From Sediminibacterium sp. (GTDB taxonomy: Bacteria; Bacteroidota; Bacteroidia; Chitinophagales; Chitinophagaceae), in the NCBI GenBank assembly GCA_028288645.1, contig JAQBNJ010000374.1:1-9486 (forward strand): 9,486 nucleotides of DNA, in the 5' to 3' direction. Shown here piece after piece: positions 1 through 6,035 of the stretch. A program made the position numbers and the translations under genes. Each line of letters starts with the position of its first letter. The stretch's first letter is position 1. A model generated the notes under the pieces. That model was not told the DNA's origin, made no database searches, and saw only the letters and a program-made list of their open reading frames with translations.

Positions 1-31
1 CATGACGGGTTGTTAGCCAAGCAACCAACAA

Positions 32-50
32 CTGCATGAGGATGATGCAG
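32..50 (-). terminator. possible weak terminator after the M1 peptidase
   Basis: CTGCAT (32-37) and ATGCAG (45-50) form a 6-bp perfect stem with a 7-base loop, starting eight bases past the peptidase stop. On the minus strand the stem is followed by TTGTTGGTTGCTT, which is T-rich but interrupted by G. Position and polarity fit a rho-independent terminator; the short stem and poor T tract keep this tentative. Confidence 0.3.
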
Positions 51-58
51 GGGCACTT

Positions 59-1957
59 CTATTTTGTCCAGGTGTTGTTTTTTTCATCCGCATCCATAAA
101 AATCCCCCCATCCAGCGTAATTGACTTAACTGTTTTTGTTGTCCTGATAGTAACCGCAGTAATTTTTTGATCTTTTTTCCACACGACAGGGGTTTGATGG
201 AAGACATCCATACTGCCGTCGGTATATGTTACATTCACATCGAACGGTACAGCAAAGCCTCCTATGTTTTTTACTGACAAGCTATAACCCCTCTTTGTTT
301 GCACGGTGCTTTCCAGTCCGAGGTCAATATAGCTTGGCGTGAAGAACCAGTTCTCAAAAAACCAATTCAGTTTCTTACCCGATCCCGCACTCATTGAATT
401 GAAATAATCCCACGGAAGCGGATGCTTTCCGTTCCAGTTGTTCATATAGGTATGAAGGGCTTTTTTAAACAGTTCATCACCCAACATATCTTTTAAAGCC
501 AGGTAGCTTAACGATGCCTTGCCATAAGAATTGCTTCCTGCGGCAAAAGTAACATAAGGCGATGGTGTAATTACCGGGTTTTCCTGTGTATGCGGCCCGT
601 GTATCCAGCGGTTAACGCGAAACGATTTATAGAAATCATCAGCTCCTTTTTTGCCTTTTTCCGTAAGGCCTATCAGGTATTCAAAGGTGGTGGCCCAGCC
701 TTCGTCCATAAAAGCATAGAAGCTTTCGTTGGTGCCCATATAGAAAGGCATATAAGTGTGCGCCTGCTCATGATCCTGCACCAGCTGCGCAAATCCCAGG
801 TCGGCCTGGTGGCTGTTATTCATCATCATGGGAAATTCCATATCGGCAAAACCCTGGAAAGCAATTGATTTTTCATACGGGTATTGAACGCCGGGCCAGT
901 CGTTCGAAAAGTAGCGCAGCGAATAGCGGCCAAATTGAACAGACTGCTGAAAATCACGCATGGTGTCCTGGTAAGCTGCCTGCATGCTTACCCGCCGGCC
1001 GGTTTGATCATCGGTTACAACACTACCGGCATCCCAATTATAATGATCGCTGATACCAATGGCCACATCACTTACATTACTGGCCGTAAACTTCCAGGTG
1101 TTGCTGGTATTTTGAGCTGTAACAGTCTTATTGGCCAGGTCCTTCGCGCCGGCTACATGGATAGTTGAATCGCTGGTGAGCGATGTTTGAAATCTCTTTG
1201 CCGCATCAGCCGACAGCACTTCATCCGGGTTGCGGAAATTGCCGGTTGCCCAAACAATGAAATTTTTCGGAACGGTTACACTCAGGTTGTAATCATTAAA
1301 GTCGTTATAGAATTCAAGTCCGCCGCCAAAGGGTTGTACGTCCCATCCTTTGTAATCATCATATACCGATACGCGCGGATAAAAATAAGCGATGTAAAAA
1401 GTAGTTGGGTCGATAATACCTTCACGGCCCCTGCCCCTGGATAACTGGTAATGCCACCTGATATTGAACCTGACCGAATCGTGCTTAGCCAACGGTTTCT
1501 GAAGCGCCATCATATAATTGGTTGACGAAACCGAGTCGTTGTTCCATGCAGTTTTAACACCGTTCACCGTTATTTCATCAACCTGGATACCGGCCTGGGG
1601 ATTAGCAGTTGCGCCCCTTGCAGCACCGCGATGCGTATTCATGATCAGTTTCATGTTTAAACTGTCCAGCTTATCGGGACTCTCATTAAACCAGGTGATC
1701 TGTTCAACTCCCGTGACTGTATTTTGCGGCGGGTTAACAGTTAAGGCGATAGTATAGCGGCCATGATTAAGCCAGTATTTTTTCCCGGGCCTGCCATTAA
1801 GATTGCGTGTGCCGTTAGTGAAGGCCCTTGCAATGTAATCCGGCATAGGAAGCGACTTTTTATAGGAACTCATAGGCGCGTTGGCCGGAGGCATCTGTGC
1901 GTTAGCCTGTAAAAGCCCGGCACACAAAAAGAAAGACAGGATGATTTTTTTATTCAT
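59..1957 (-). CDS. secreted M1-family zinc metallopeptidase (gluzincin)
   Basis: Predicted zinc aminopeptidase-like enzyme of 632 aa, exported from the cytoplasm. The start is set at the ATG at 1957 because it opens a clean signal peptide: MNKK, a hydrophobic core, then ANA-Q with likely cleavage after residue 20. The in-frame ATG at 1984 would bury that signal behind nine extra residues. The zinc site is HEQAH (396-400) followed by exactly 18 residues and then E419 in DEGWAT, the HExxH-x18-E pattern of clan MA family M1. GFADMEF (369-375) occupies the place of the GxMEN exopeptidase motif, though the Asn is not conserved. Y478 in SYGKAS fits the transition-state tyrosine. The N-terminal part (about 45-330) looks like the M1 beta-saddle domain. 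Length is usual for the short Bacteroidota M1 proteins. Substrate is unknown; peptide scavenging in the periplasm or outside the cell is inference. Confidence 0.93.
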   Translation of the reverse strand: MNKKIILSFFLCAGLLQANAQMPPANAPMSSYKKSLPMPDYIARAFTNGTRNLNGRPGKKYWLNHGRYTIALTVNPPQNTVTGVEQITWFNESPDKLDSLNMKLIMNTHRGAARGATANPQAGIQVDEITVNGVKTAWNNDSVSSTNYMMALQKPLAKHDSVRFNIRWHYQLSRGRGREGIIDPTTFYIAYFYPRVSVYDDYKGWDVQPFGGGLEFYNDFNDYNLSVTVPKNFIVWATGNFRNPDEVLSADAAKRFQTSLTSDSTIHVAGAKDLANKTVTAQNTSNTWKFTASNVSDVAIGISDHYNWDAGSVVTDDQTGRRVSMQAAYQDTMRDFQQSVQFGRYSLRYFSNDWPGVQYPYEKSIAFQGFADMEFPMMMNNSHQADLGFAQLVQDHEQAHTYMPFYMGTNESFYAFMDEGWATTFEYLIGLTEKGKKGADDFYKSFRVNRWIHGPHTQENPVITPSPYVTFAAGSNSYGKASLSYLALKDMLGDELFKKALHTYMNNWNGKHPLPWDYFNSMSAGSGKKLNWFFENWFFTPSYIDLGLESTVQTKRGYSLSVKNIGGFAVPFDVNVTYTDGSMDVFHQTPVVWKKDQKITAVTIRTTKTVKSITLDGGIFMDADEKNNTWTK

Positions 1958-2056
1958 AACTAAGTAACTGGTTGTGTAGGTCAAAAGCTGAAAGCGTGGT
2001 TGGTCTGAACAGTTTTCTACAATTAATTCGATCAGTGTCCACTGTTAACGTCCGCT

Positions 2057-2064
2057 TAAATATA
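2057..2064 (-). promoter_or_regulatory. possible -7 box for the M1 peptidase gene
   Basis: On the minus strand the bases read TATATTTA, one mismatch from the Bacteroidota -7 consensus TAnnTTTG. A TTTA lies about 20 bases further upstream, which is weak support for a -33 element. It would give a leader of roughly 100 bases before the ATG at 1957. The region is AT-rich, so chance is a real alternative. Confidence 0.3.
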
Positions 2065-2176
2065 CTCCATTCCGGCAACAATTTTAAACACACATAACAT
2101 GGCAAACAGGCAGTAGTTGTACAAATAGTATGACCCTTTTTTAGGAGGATAGTATATATGCGCAAATTGTTCGTGC

Positions 2177-2677
2177 TCATTTCAATCCCGCCAAAATCCT
2201 GTCAAGGTATTTTTTGCGGTAGTAATATTCTTTTACTTGCAGCAATTCTTTTTCGGTAGTAATACCTTCCTGATAATTTGCCACAATCGTTTCCACAGGT
2301 TCATAGATCTTGTTTTGAAAATCGTGAATGGTTTGGGTTAACCGGTCAGCATCCGCCTGTTCTGATACATCGAGGGCCTGTTCATTCAGGTCGAGCATCT
2401 CCGCCAGGAAATCGGGTGTTAACTGGTATTTTTCTTCTTCCTCCAGCAATCCTTTCAACTGCAACACATATTTGATCACCTCATCAGGATGTACCAGCAC
2501 TTTGTATGCCATATTCACCTGCGATGCTTTTTCCAGTATATCCGCCTGTTCATCAATAGCAGCCAGGCTATGCAGGTCGGGATGGTATTTCCGGCTCAGC
2601 TCATAAAAACGCTGTTTCACGAGGGATTGGTCGGGATGGAGGGAAACCGGGATGTTGTATAGTTCGAAATAGTTCAT
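2177..2677 (-). CDS. hscB: Fe-S cluster assembly co-chaperone HscB
   Basis: J-domain co-chaperone of 166 aa that, in studied bacteria, brings the scaffold IscU to its Hsp70 partner HscA and stimulates ATP hydrolysis. It acts in the cytoplasm. The N-terminal J domain (about 1-75) carries YHPDLH with the HPD signature at 32-34. The C-terminal three-helix HSCB domain (about 85-166) contains FLAEMLDLNE (90-99), matching the IscU-binding face of the family, and ends in the typical YYYRKKYLDRIL. Length is normal for HscB. No iscU, iscS, hscA or fdx gene is nearby: downstream is a peptidase on the same strand after 219 bases, and upstream is a divergent dehydrogenase. The start ATG at 2677 lies directly beside GTTTGTGG-word repeats, so its promoter cannot be placed securely. 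Confidence 0.93.
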   Translation of the reverse strand: MNYFELYNIPVSLHPDQSLVKQRFYELSRKYHPDLHSLAAIDEQADILEKASQVNMAYKVLVHPDEVIKYVLQLKGLLEEEEKYQLTPDFLAEMLDLNEQALDVSEQADADRLTQTIHDFQNKIYEPVETIVANYQEGITTEKELLQVKEYYYRKKYLDRILAGLK

Positions 2678-2682
2678 TATTG

Positions 2683-2711
2683 GTTTGTGGTTTGTAGTTT
2701 GTGGTTTGTGG
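2683..2711. repeat. GTTTGTGG word repeat next to the hscB start
   Basis: Four near-identical 7-base words (GTTTGTG or GTTTGTA) follow one another just upstream of hscB. Bases 2696-2711 (AGTTTGTGGTTTGTGG) are the reverse complement, with one mismatch in 16, of 2854-2869 (CCCCAAACCACAAACT). The two word blocks therefore face each other across the divergent hscB/dehydrogenase gap. Confidence 0.7.
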
Positions 2712-2892
2712 TTGTTTTATGGGGGAATTCTGTTTGTGTATTAGAGCATACTGAACTCTGAGGACCCAATCATAAACTCCAGATATTTCCTATTTCTTTG
2801 GAGTTGTTATTGCGGGAATTCTGTTAGTGTGCCGGAACATACTGAACCACAAACCCCAAACCACAAACTCCAAACGTTTCTTAAAAGCACAA
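2711..2892. repeat. two degenerate 91-bp tandem units in the hscB / dehydrogenase gap
   Basis: The block 2711-2801 is repeated, diverged, as 2802-2892. The best-kept part is 2722-2756 against 2813-2847: 28 of 35 bases agree, including GGGAATTCTGTT and CATACTGAAC. A second kept patch, AAACTCC, lies at 2774-2780 and 2865-2871, again exactly 91 bases apart. GTTGTT occurs at the head of both units. In the second unit the stretch after CATACTGAAC has become ACCACAAACC-type words that pair with the inverted words at 2683-2711. No coding frame of interest crosses the block. Confidence 0.65.
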
Positions 2893-2907
2893 GCTTCCTT
2901 AAAGCAC

Positions 2908-2914
2908 TATCTTG
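2908..2914 (+). promoter_or_regulatory. possible -7 box for the dehydrogenase gene
   Basis: TATCTTG followed by CACAAAAATACCACA and the ATG at 2930 resembles the Bacteroidota -7 element TAnnTTTG, but is one T short. The leader would be only about 10-15 bases. The position right before the gene supports it; the imperfect match and the lack of a clear -33 TTG weaken it. Confidence 0.35.
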
Positions 2915-2929
2915 CACAAAAATACCACA

Positions 2930-4129
2930 ATGCTTGTCATCGGCCTTATTAGAGAGGGAAAAGTTCCTGCAGATAACCGCGTGGCGCTGGTGCCGTCGCA
3001 GTGCAAATGGTTGGTGAAACATTTTCCGGATATCAGGATCCTGGTACAAAGTTCGGTTGATAGATGTTTTACAGACGAAGAATACATACAAGCCGGTATA
3101 GAAGTGACCGAAGATCTCGGCGCTTGCGACCTGTTACTCGGTATCAAAGAAATACCCGTTGGGCAACTGATCGCGCATAAAAAATACCTGTTCTTTTCTC
3201 ATACGCGTAAAAAACAGCCGCATAATAAGGAACTGATGCATGCGATGATGGATAAGGGCATTTCATTGGTGGATTATGAATGCCTGGAGCATGAAGATGG
3301 GCAACGCATCATTGGTTTTGGATTTTTTGCAGGAATTGTGGGTGCACATAACGGAATCATGGCGCATGGTAACCGTACAGCTGCGTATCATTTGGGACGG
3401 GTGGCAGAAGTAAAAGATTACCGCGAATTGATCCATACTTATTTTGGATTGAAACTTCCACGCATCAAAATAGCCGTAACCGGGAGCGGGCGCGTGGCTC
3501 ATGGCATTCTTGAAATCATGAACCTGATGGATGTGCAGGAAGTAGAACCCGACGAATACCTGCAACGCGAATTTGAATACCCGGTGTATGTGCATTTAAA
3601 AGGAAGGGATCTATACCGCCATAAAGAAACCAATACATACAACCGGGAAGATTTTCATACGAATGCCGGGTCGTATCGATGTGTGTTTGAAGATTATTGC
3701 GCGCATACCAATATATTGATGAACGGTGTTTACTGGGAGCAAAGCATACCCAGGTTGTTTTCAATGGAAACTCTGCAGCGACCGGATTTCAGGATACAAA
3801 CCATCGCTGATATTACCGATGATAAGAATGGCAGTATCCCCTGCAACTACGGCGATGGAACGATTGATGAACCGGTTTATGGAGTTGATAAAGTAACCGG
3901 CACACAAACTGAACCTTACTTGCCCGACAGTGTAGATGTGATGGCGGTAGGCAATCTCCCTAATGAATTACCACGCGATGCGAGCCGTTATTTCGGCGAA
4001 CAACTGATCAAGTATGTACTCGATGATATCCGCAAAGGCGGCAGCGCGGCGATTGAAAGAGCAACGATCTTACGTGAAGGTAAATTAACAGCGGAGTTTC
4101 AGTACCTGGCTGATTATGCGAATCACTAA
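2930..4129 (+). CDS. NAD(P)-dependent dehydrogenase resembling lysine-ketoglutarate reductase (saccharopine-forming)
   Basis: Cytoplasmic protein of 399 aa with an AlaDH/PNT-type N-terminal domain (REGKVPADNRVAL, residues 8-20) and a Rossmann motif GSGRVAHG (185-192). Details match the LKR half of eukaryotic lysine-degrading LKR/SDH and fungal Lys1 better than alanine dehydrogenase: GIKEIP with K73, FFSHTRKKQ with H91 (counterparts of the Lys/His catalytic pair), IADITDDKNGSI (292-303), TIDEPVYG (311-318), and VGNLPNELPRDAS near the end. The expected reaction is reductive condensation of lysine with 2-oxoglutarate, or its reverse. No saccharopine-cleaving SDH partner lies in the window, so direction and true substrate are inference. 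ATG 2930 was chosen over the in-frame TTG 2912, because the AlaDH/PNT strand starts at once with MLVIGLIREG and the TTG would overlap the likely -7 box. Confidence 0.8.
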   Translation: MLVIGLIREGKVPADNRVALVPSQCKWLVKHFPDIRILVQSSVDRCFTDEEYIQAGIEVTEDLGACDLLLGIKEIPVGQLIAHKKYLFFSHTRKKQPHNKELMHAMMDKGISLVDYECLEHEDGQRIIGFGFFAGIVGAHNGIMAHGNRTAAYHLGRVAEVKDYRELIHTYFGLKLPRIKIAVTGSGRVAHGILEIMNLMDVQEVEPDEYLQREFEYPVYVHLKGRDLYRHKETNTYNREDFHTNAGSYRCVFEDYCAHTNILMNGVYWEQSIPRLFSMETLQRPDFRIQTIADITDDKNGSIPCNYGDGTIDEPVYGVDKVTGTQTEPYLPDSVDVMAVGNLPNELPRDASRYFGEQLIKYVLDDIRKGGSAAIERATILREGKLTAEFQYLADYANH

Positions 4130-4156
4130 ACAATAGTTGCCTATTCAACTTTGTTT

Positions 4157-4239
4157 TTTTCAATAGAAGAGAAACGAAGAAAATAAGCATTCCCGTATTT
4201 CGGGGTCACTTCTTCTCTTCGTTTTTCTTTTATTGAAAA
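4157..4239. terminator. bidirectional hairpin terminator between convergent genes
   Basis: Arms 4157-4180 and 4216-4239 are each 24 bases and agree at 22 positions. The two differences are G opposite T in the plus-strand reading, so they can pair as G-U in that RNA. Both arms end in TTTTCAATA-type sequence, giving T-rich exits on either strand. The loop contains a second small hairpin, CCCG-tattt-CGGG (4192-4204). It sits 27 bases after the dehydrogenase stop and 19 bases beyond the trmN6 stop, exactly where convergent genes need termination. Confidence 0.85.
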
Positions 4240-4258
4240 TTTTTGACCTTAGTGACAG

Positions 4259-4978
4259 TCACAATTTCAGGTAATATTCCCTTAACAGATCAATAAACGC
4301 AGAAGTATATTGTTCACCATCACGTATCGTAAGGGAATCTGCTTTTGCAATCCCAGGTTCTTTCCCAAATAAAAACATAACCCTGAAAAAATTATGCACC
4401 GGTGTTTGTTTAACAGAGATTTCTTCTTCCATAAAGAATCCTTCTTCAAAAGCCAGTTTTTCAAATTCAAGTTTACGATGATAGGGAAGGAGCACTGCAA
4501 ATTTTCCATTCTCTGCGAGATGTTTTTTTATTGCATCCAGTAATTCCTGCAGGCTCAATTCATTGCTGTGTAGAGCCAGGTTTCTCTGCGCATCGGCGCT
4601 TTTAAGATCATTTTCAAAAAAAGGGGGATTGGAAATGATGAGATCATATTTCTTTCCCAGGTGAAGCGTTTTGATATCGCCCTGTATCAACTGCAGTCTT
4701 TCTTTCCATTTACTCAATTCGAAATTATCGGATGCCTGTATCGCTGCATGCTCATCCAGTTCTACCGCATCTATCCTCGCACCCGATCTTTGAGCGATCA
4801 TCAGGCTTAACAAGCCCGTCCCGGCCCCGATATCCAATATACTGTCAACTGCCATCGGCCCTCCTTCAACTTTTTCCGCCACCCATGCGCCAAACAAACA
4901 GGCATCTGTACACACTTTCATCGCACAGCTTTCCTGGTGTATGATAAATTGTTTAAATTGGAAATAAGTATTTGACAT
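4259..4978 (-). CDS. trmN6: tRNA1(Val) (adenine(37)-N6)-methyltransferase TrmN6
   Basis: SAM-dependent methyltransferase of 239 aa that, in the studied family (E. coli YfiC), methylates N6 of A37 in tRNA1(Val). Features in order: a family N-terminus FQFKQFIIHQ (6-15), the AMKVCTDACLFGAW block (19-32) typical of TrmN6, SAM motif I DIGAGTG (49-55), acidic VELDEHA (72-78), and NPPF (117-120), the catalytic motif of N6-adenine methyltransferases. Length agrees with E. coli TrmN6. The reading frame stays open upstream to an ATG at 5158, but those 60 residues cross an inverted repeat, lack any fold signature and precede the family start. ATG 4978, just below a perfect -7 box, is preferred. It is transcribed divergently from a VOC gene and convergently with the dehydrogenase. 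Confidence 0.92.
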   Translation of the reverse strand: MSNTYFQFKQFIIHQESCAMKVCTDACLFGAWVAEKVEGGPMAVDSILDIGAGTGLLSLMIAQRSGARIDAVELDEHAAIQASDNFELSKWKERLQLIQGDIKTLHLGKKYDLIISNPPFFENDLKSADAQRNLALHSNELSLQELLDAIKKHLAENGKFAVLLPYHRKLEFEKLAFEEGFFMEEEISVKQTPVHNFFRVMFLFGKEPGIAKADSLTIRDGEQYTSAFIDLLREYYLKL

Positions 4979-4983
4979 GGATG

Positions 4984-4991
4984 CAAAATTA
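4984..4991 (-). promoter_or_regulatory. -7 box of trmN6, implying a leaderless or very short leader mRNA
   Basis: On the minus strand the bases read TAATTTTG, a full match to the Bacteroidota -7 consensus TAnnTTTG. Only CATCC separates it from the ATG at 4978. If transcription starts at the usual distance, the mRNA begins at or within a few bases of the start codon. No clear TTG is seen at -33. Confidence 0.55.
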
Positions 4992-5014
4992 CGGAGTAGA
5001 ATGGCACGCAGATG

Positions 5015-5079
5015 ACACGGATTAGGCAGATTAAAACGGATCTGATCAGTGCTGATCCGCAACATCCGCGTATCCGTGT
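5015..5079. repeat. ATCCG-rich imperfect inverted repeat between trmN6 and VOC gene
   Basis: Outer arms ACACGGAT (5015-5022) and ATCCGTGT (5072-5079) and inner arms CGGATC (5037-5042) and GATCCG (5054-5059) are both perfect. The stretches between them are only partly complementary (GGCAGAT against ATCCGCG). The loop opens with the palindrome TGATCA (5043-5048). It lies in the divergent gap, upstream of both starts, so it could be an operator or a repeat-family member. Confidence 0.6.
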
Positions 5080-5105
5080 GCTGTCCTTCGCTAAAATCAA
5101 TTTTT

Positions 5106-5441
5106 ATGATCAAAGACACCAACCTCACCATCAAGGTAAAGAATATGGATAGTTCCATAACTTTCTACCAATCGATCGGATTCACATTGAAAAATCGCTG
5201 GGGCGATCATTATGCGCAGGTGCTTGCGCCTGGTATGGTGATTGGTTTGCATCCGGGTGGAGATGGAACAGGATCACCTAATATCTCCATTGGATTTAGC
5301 ATGGATAATGTGGAAGAAACAAAAAACGCCTTAGCCGATCTTTCAATCAGCATTACCGAAAGAAATGAAGAAGGCGGGCAGTTCCTGCATTTTTCAGATC
5401 CCGACGGGATATCTTTATATTTCATCAAACCCAAATGGTAA
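5106..5441 (+). CDS. VOC (glyoxalase/bleomycin-resistance fold) protein, first gene of the cluster
   Basis: Small cytoplasmic protein of 111 aa. The fold is recognised from the strand-helix start NLTIKVKNMDSSITFYQSIGF (6-26), GMVIGLHPGG (43-52) and the closing FSDPDGISLYFIK (96-108). One VOC monomer contains two beta-alpha-beta-beta-beta units. The usual metal ligands look absent: N6 stands where the first His is expected and Y105 where the last Glu is expected. A binding or sequestering role, or a metal-free activity, is therefore more likely than glyoxalase I or dioxygenase chemistry; this is inference. ATG 5106 was chosen over ATG 5049 because the extra 19 residues cross the inverted repeat and precede the first strand. 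The stop overlaps the next gene's likely start by seven bases, suggesting translational coupling with the regulator. Confidence 0.82.
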   Translation: MIKDTNLTIKVKNMDSSITFYQSIGFTLKNRWGDHYAQVLAPGMVIGLHPGGDGTGSPNISIGFSMDNVEETKNALADLSISITERNEEGGQFLHFSDPDGISLYFIKPKW

Positions 5442-5923
5442 AAAGAGGCATGATCAGTAAACTGTTAGCAAGGAACAAGACCAATCTTCTGTATGGCGCC
5501 TGCCTCGGCGCTTTGGTATTCCTGCTCAACTGGCTCGAGTTGCGTTTTGTGATCTTTGAACATTCCTTCGAGATCTATGCAGGGGCCATCGCCATTATTT
5601 TTACCTCGCTGGGCATCTGGCTGGCCATCAAACTCACCAAACCCAAAGTGGAAACGGTAGTGGTTGAAAAATACCTGTACACCGATCCGGCTATTCCTTT
5701 TGTGCTGAATGAAAAAGCACTCGAGGATCTTGGCATGAGCAAAAGGGAGCTGGAAGTATTGCAACTGATGGCAGAAGGGTTGAGTAACCAGGAGATCGCC
5801 AGGCAATTATTTGTATCGCTCAACACGATCAAAACACATTCTTCAAAAATATTCGAGAAAATGGATGTGCAACGCAGGACACAGGCCGTCGAAAAAGCAA
5901 AACGCATAGGTTTGATACCCTGA
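5435..5923 (+). CDS. membrane-tethered LuxR/GerE-type transcriptional regulator
   Basis: Protein of 162 aa with two predicted transmembrane helices (about 18-38 and 47-67), a short linker, and a C-terminal LuxR-type helix-turn-helix (about 100-160). The HTH is clear: SKRELEVLQLMAEGLSNQEI then LFVSLNTIKTHSSKIFEKM. There is no receiver domain with a phospho-acceptor Asp, nor a recognisable ligand-binding domain, so the membrane segment itself or a partner protein probably carries the signal. The DNA-binding end should face the cytoplasm. ATG 5435 overlaps the stop of the upstream VOC gene; an alternative ATG at 5450 would shorten the protein by five residues without touching any domain. No SD sequence decides between them. 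Neighbouring ligand-binding-fold proteins and a polytopic protein are natural candidates for partners or targets; this is inference. Confidence 0.85.
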   Translation: MVKRGMISKLLARNKTNLLYGACLGALVFLLNWLELRFVIFEHSFEIYAGAIAIIFTSLGIWLAIKLTKPKVETVVVEKYLYTDPAIPFVLNEKALEDLGMSKRELEVLQLMAEGLSNQEIARQLFVSLNTIKTHSSKIFEKMDVQRRTQAVEKAKRIGLIP

Positions 5924-5928
5924 TATAT

Positions 5929-5980
5929 CATACTTTGGTATGAAAACCGGTTGCGAATGATAAAATCACCCGAAAGTATG
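5929..5980. promoter_or_regulatory. candidate operator or promoter: inverted pair of CATACTTT sites
   Basis: CATACTTT (5929-5936) is perfectly inverted as AAAGTATG (5973-5980). The first copy is itself a dyad, CATAC-TTTG-GTATG (5929-5942). The match extends to CATACTTTsGG-like when the copies are read outward. It fills the only sizeable gap between the regulator gene and the DUF4199 gene, so it may bind the LuxR-type protein. TACTTTG also resembles a -7 box one base short, so promoter function is an alternative. Confidence 0.4.
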
Positions 5981-6035
5981 AGGGGGAAATTAAAAAGTGG
6001 GTTGATTTTTACGTCTCAAACCAAAACCTGATCAA

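Noticed and set aside
1..31. ATG on the minus strand at 3-1 that could open a gene beyond the left edge
   Set aside because: Only the start codon would lie inside the window, so no frame or product can be judged.
1950..2180. 76-aa minus-strand open frame between hscB and the peptidase, starting in an ATGA overlap with the hscB stop
   Set aside because: The overlap looks like coupling, but the frame runs through the peptidase leader and past its start codon, has no recognisable fold, and shows a composition typical of translated intergenic DNA.
2143..2259. Perfect AGGAGG ten bases before a plus-strand ATG at 2158 opening a short hydrophobic frame of about 34 aa
   Set aside because: It lies mostly antisense to the 3' end of hscB. 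Other genes here show no SD dependence, and the peptide has no family signature. A chance match is most likely.
3263..3595. 110-aa minus-strand open frame inside the dehydrogenase gene
   Set aside because: Fully antisense to a strongly conserved coding region, with no family features.
4979..5158. 60-residue N-terminal extension of trmN6
   Set aside because: It crosses the inverted repeat and the perfect -7 box, and the TrmN6 family begins at MSNTYFQFKQ.
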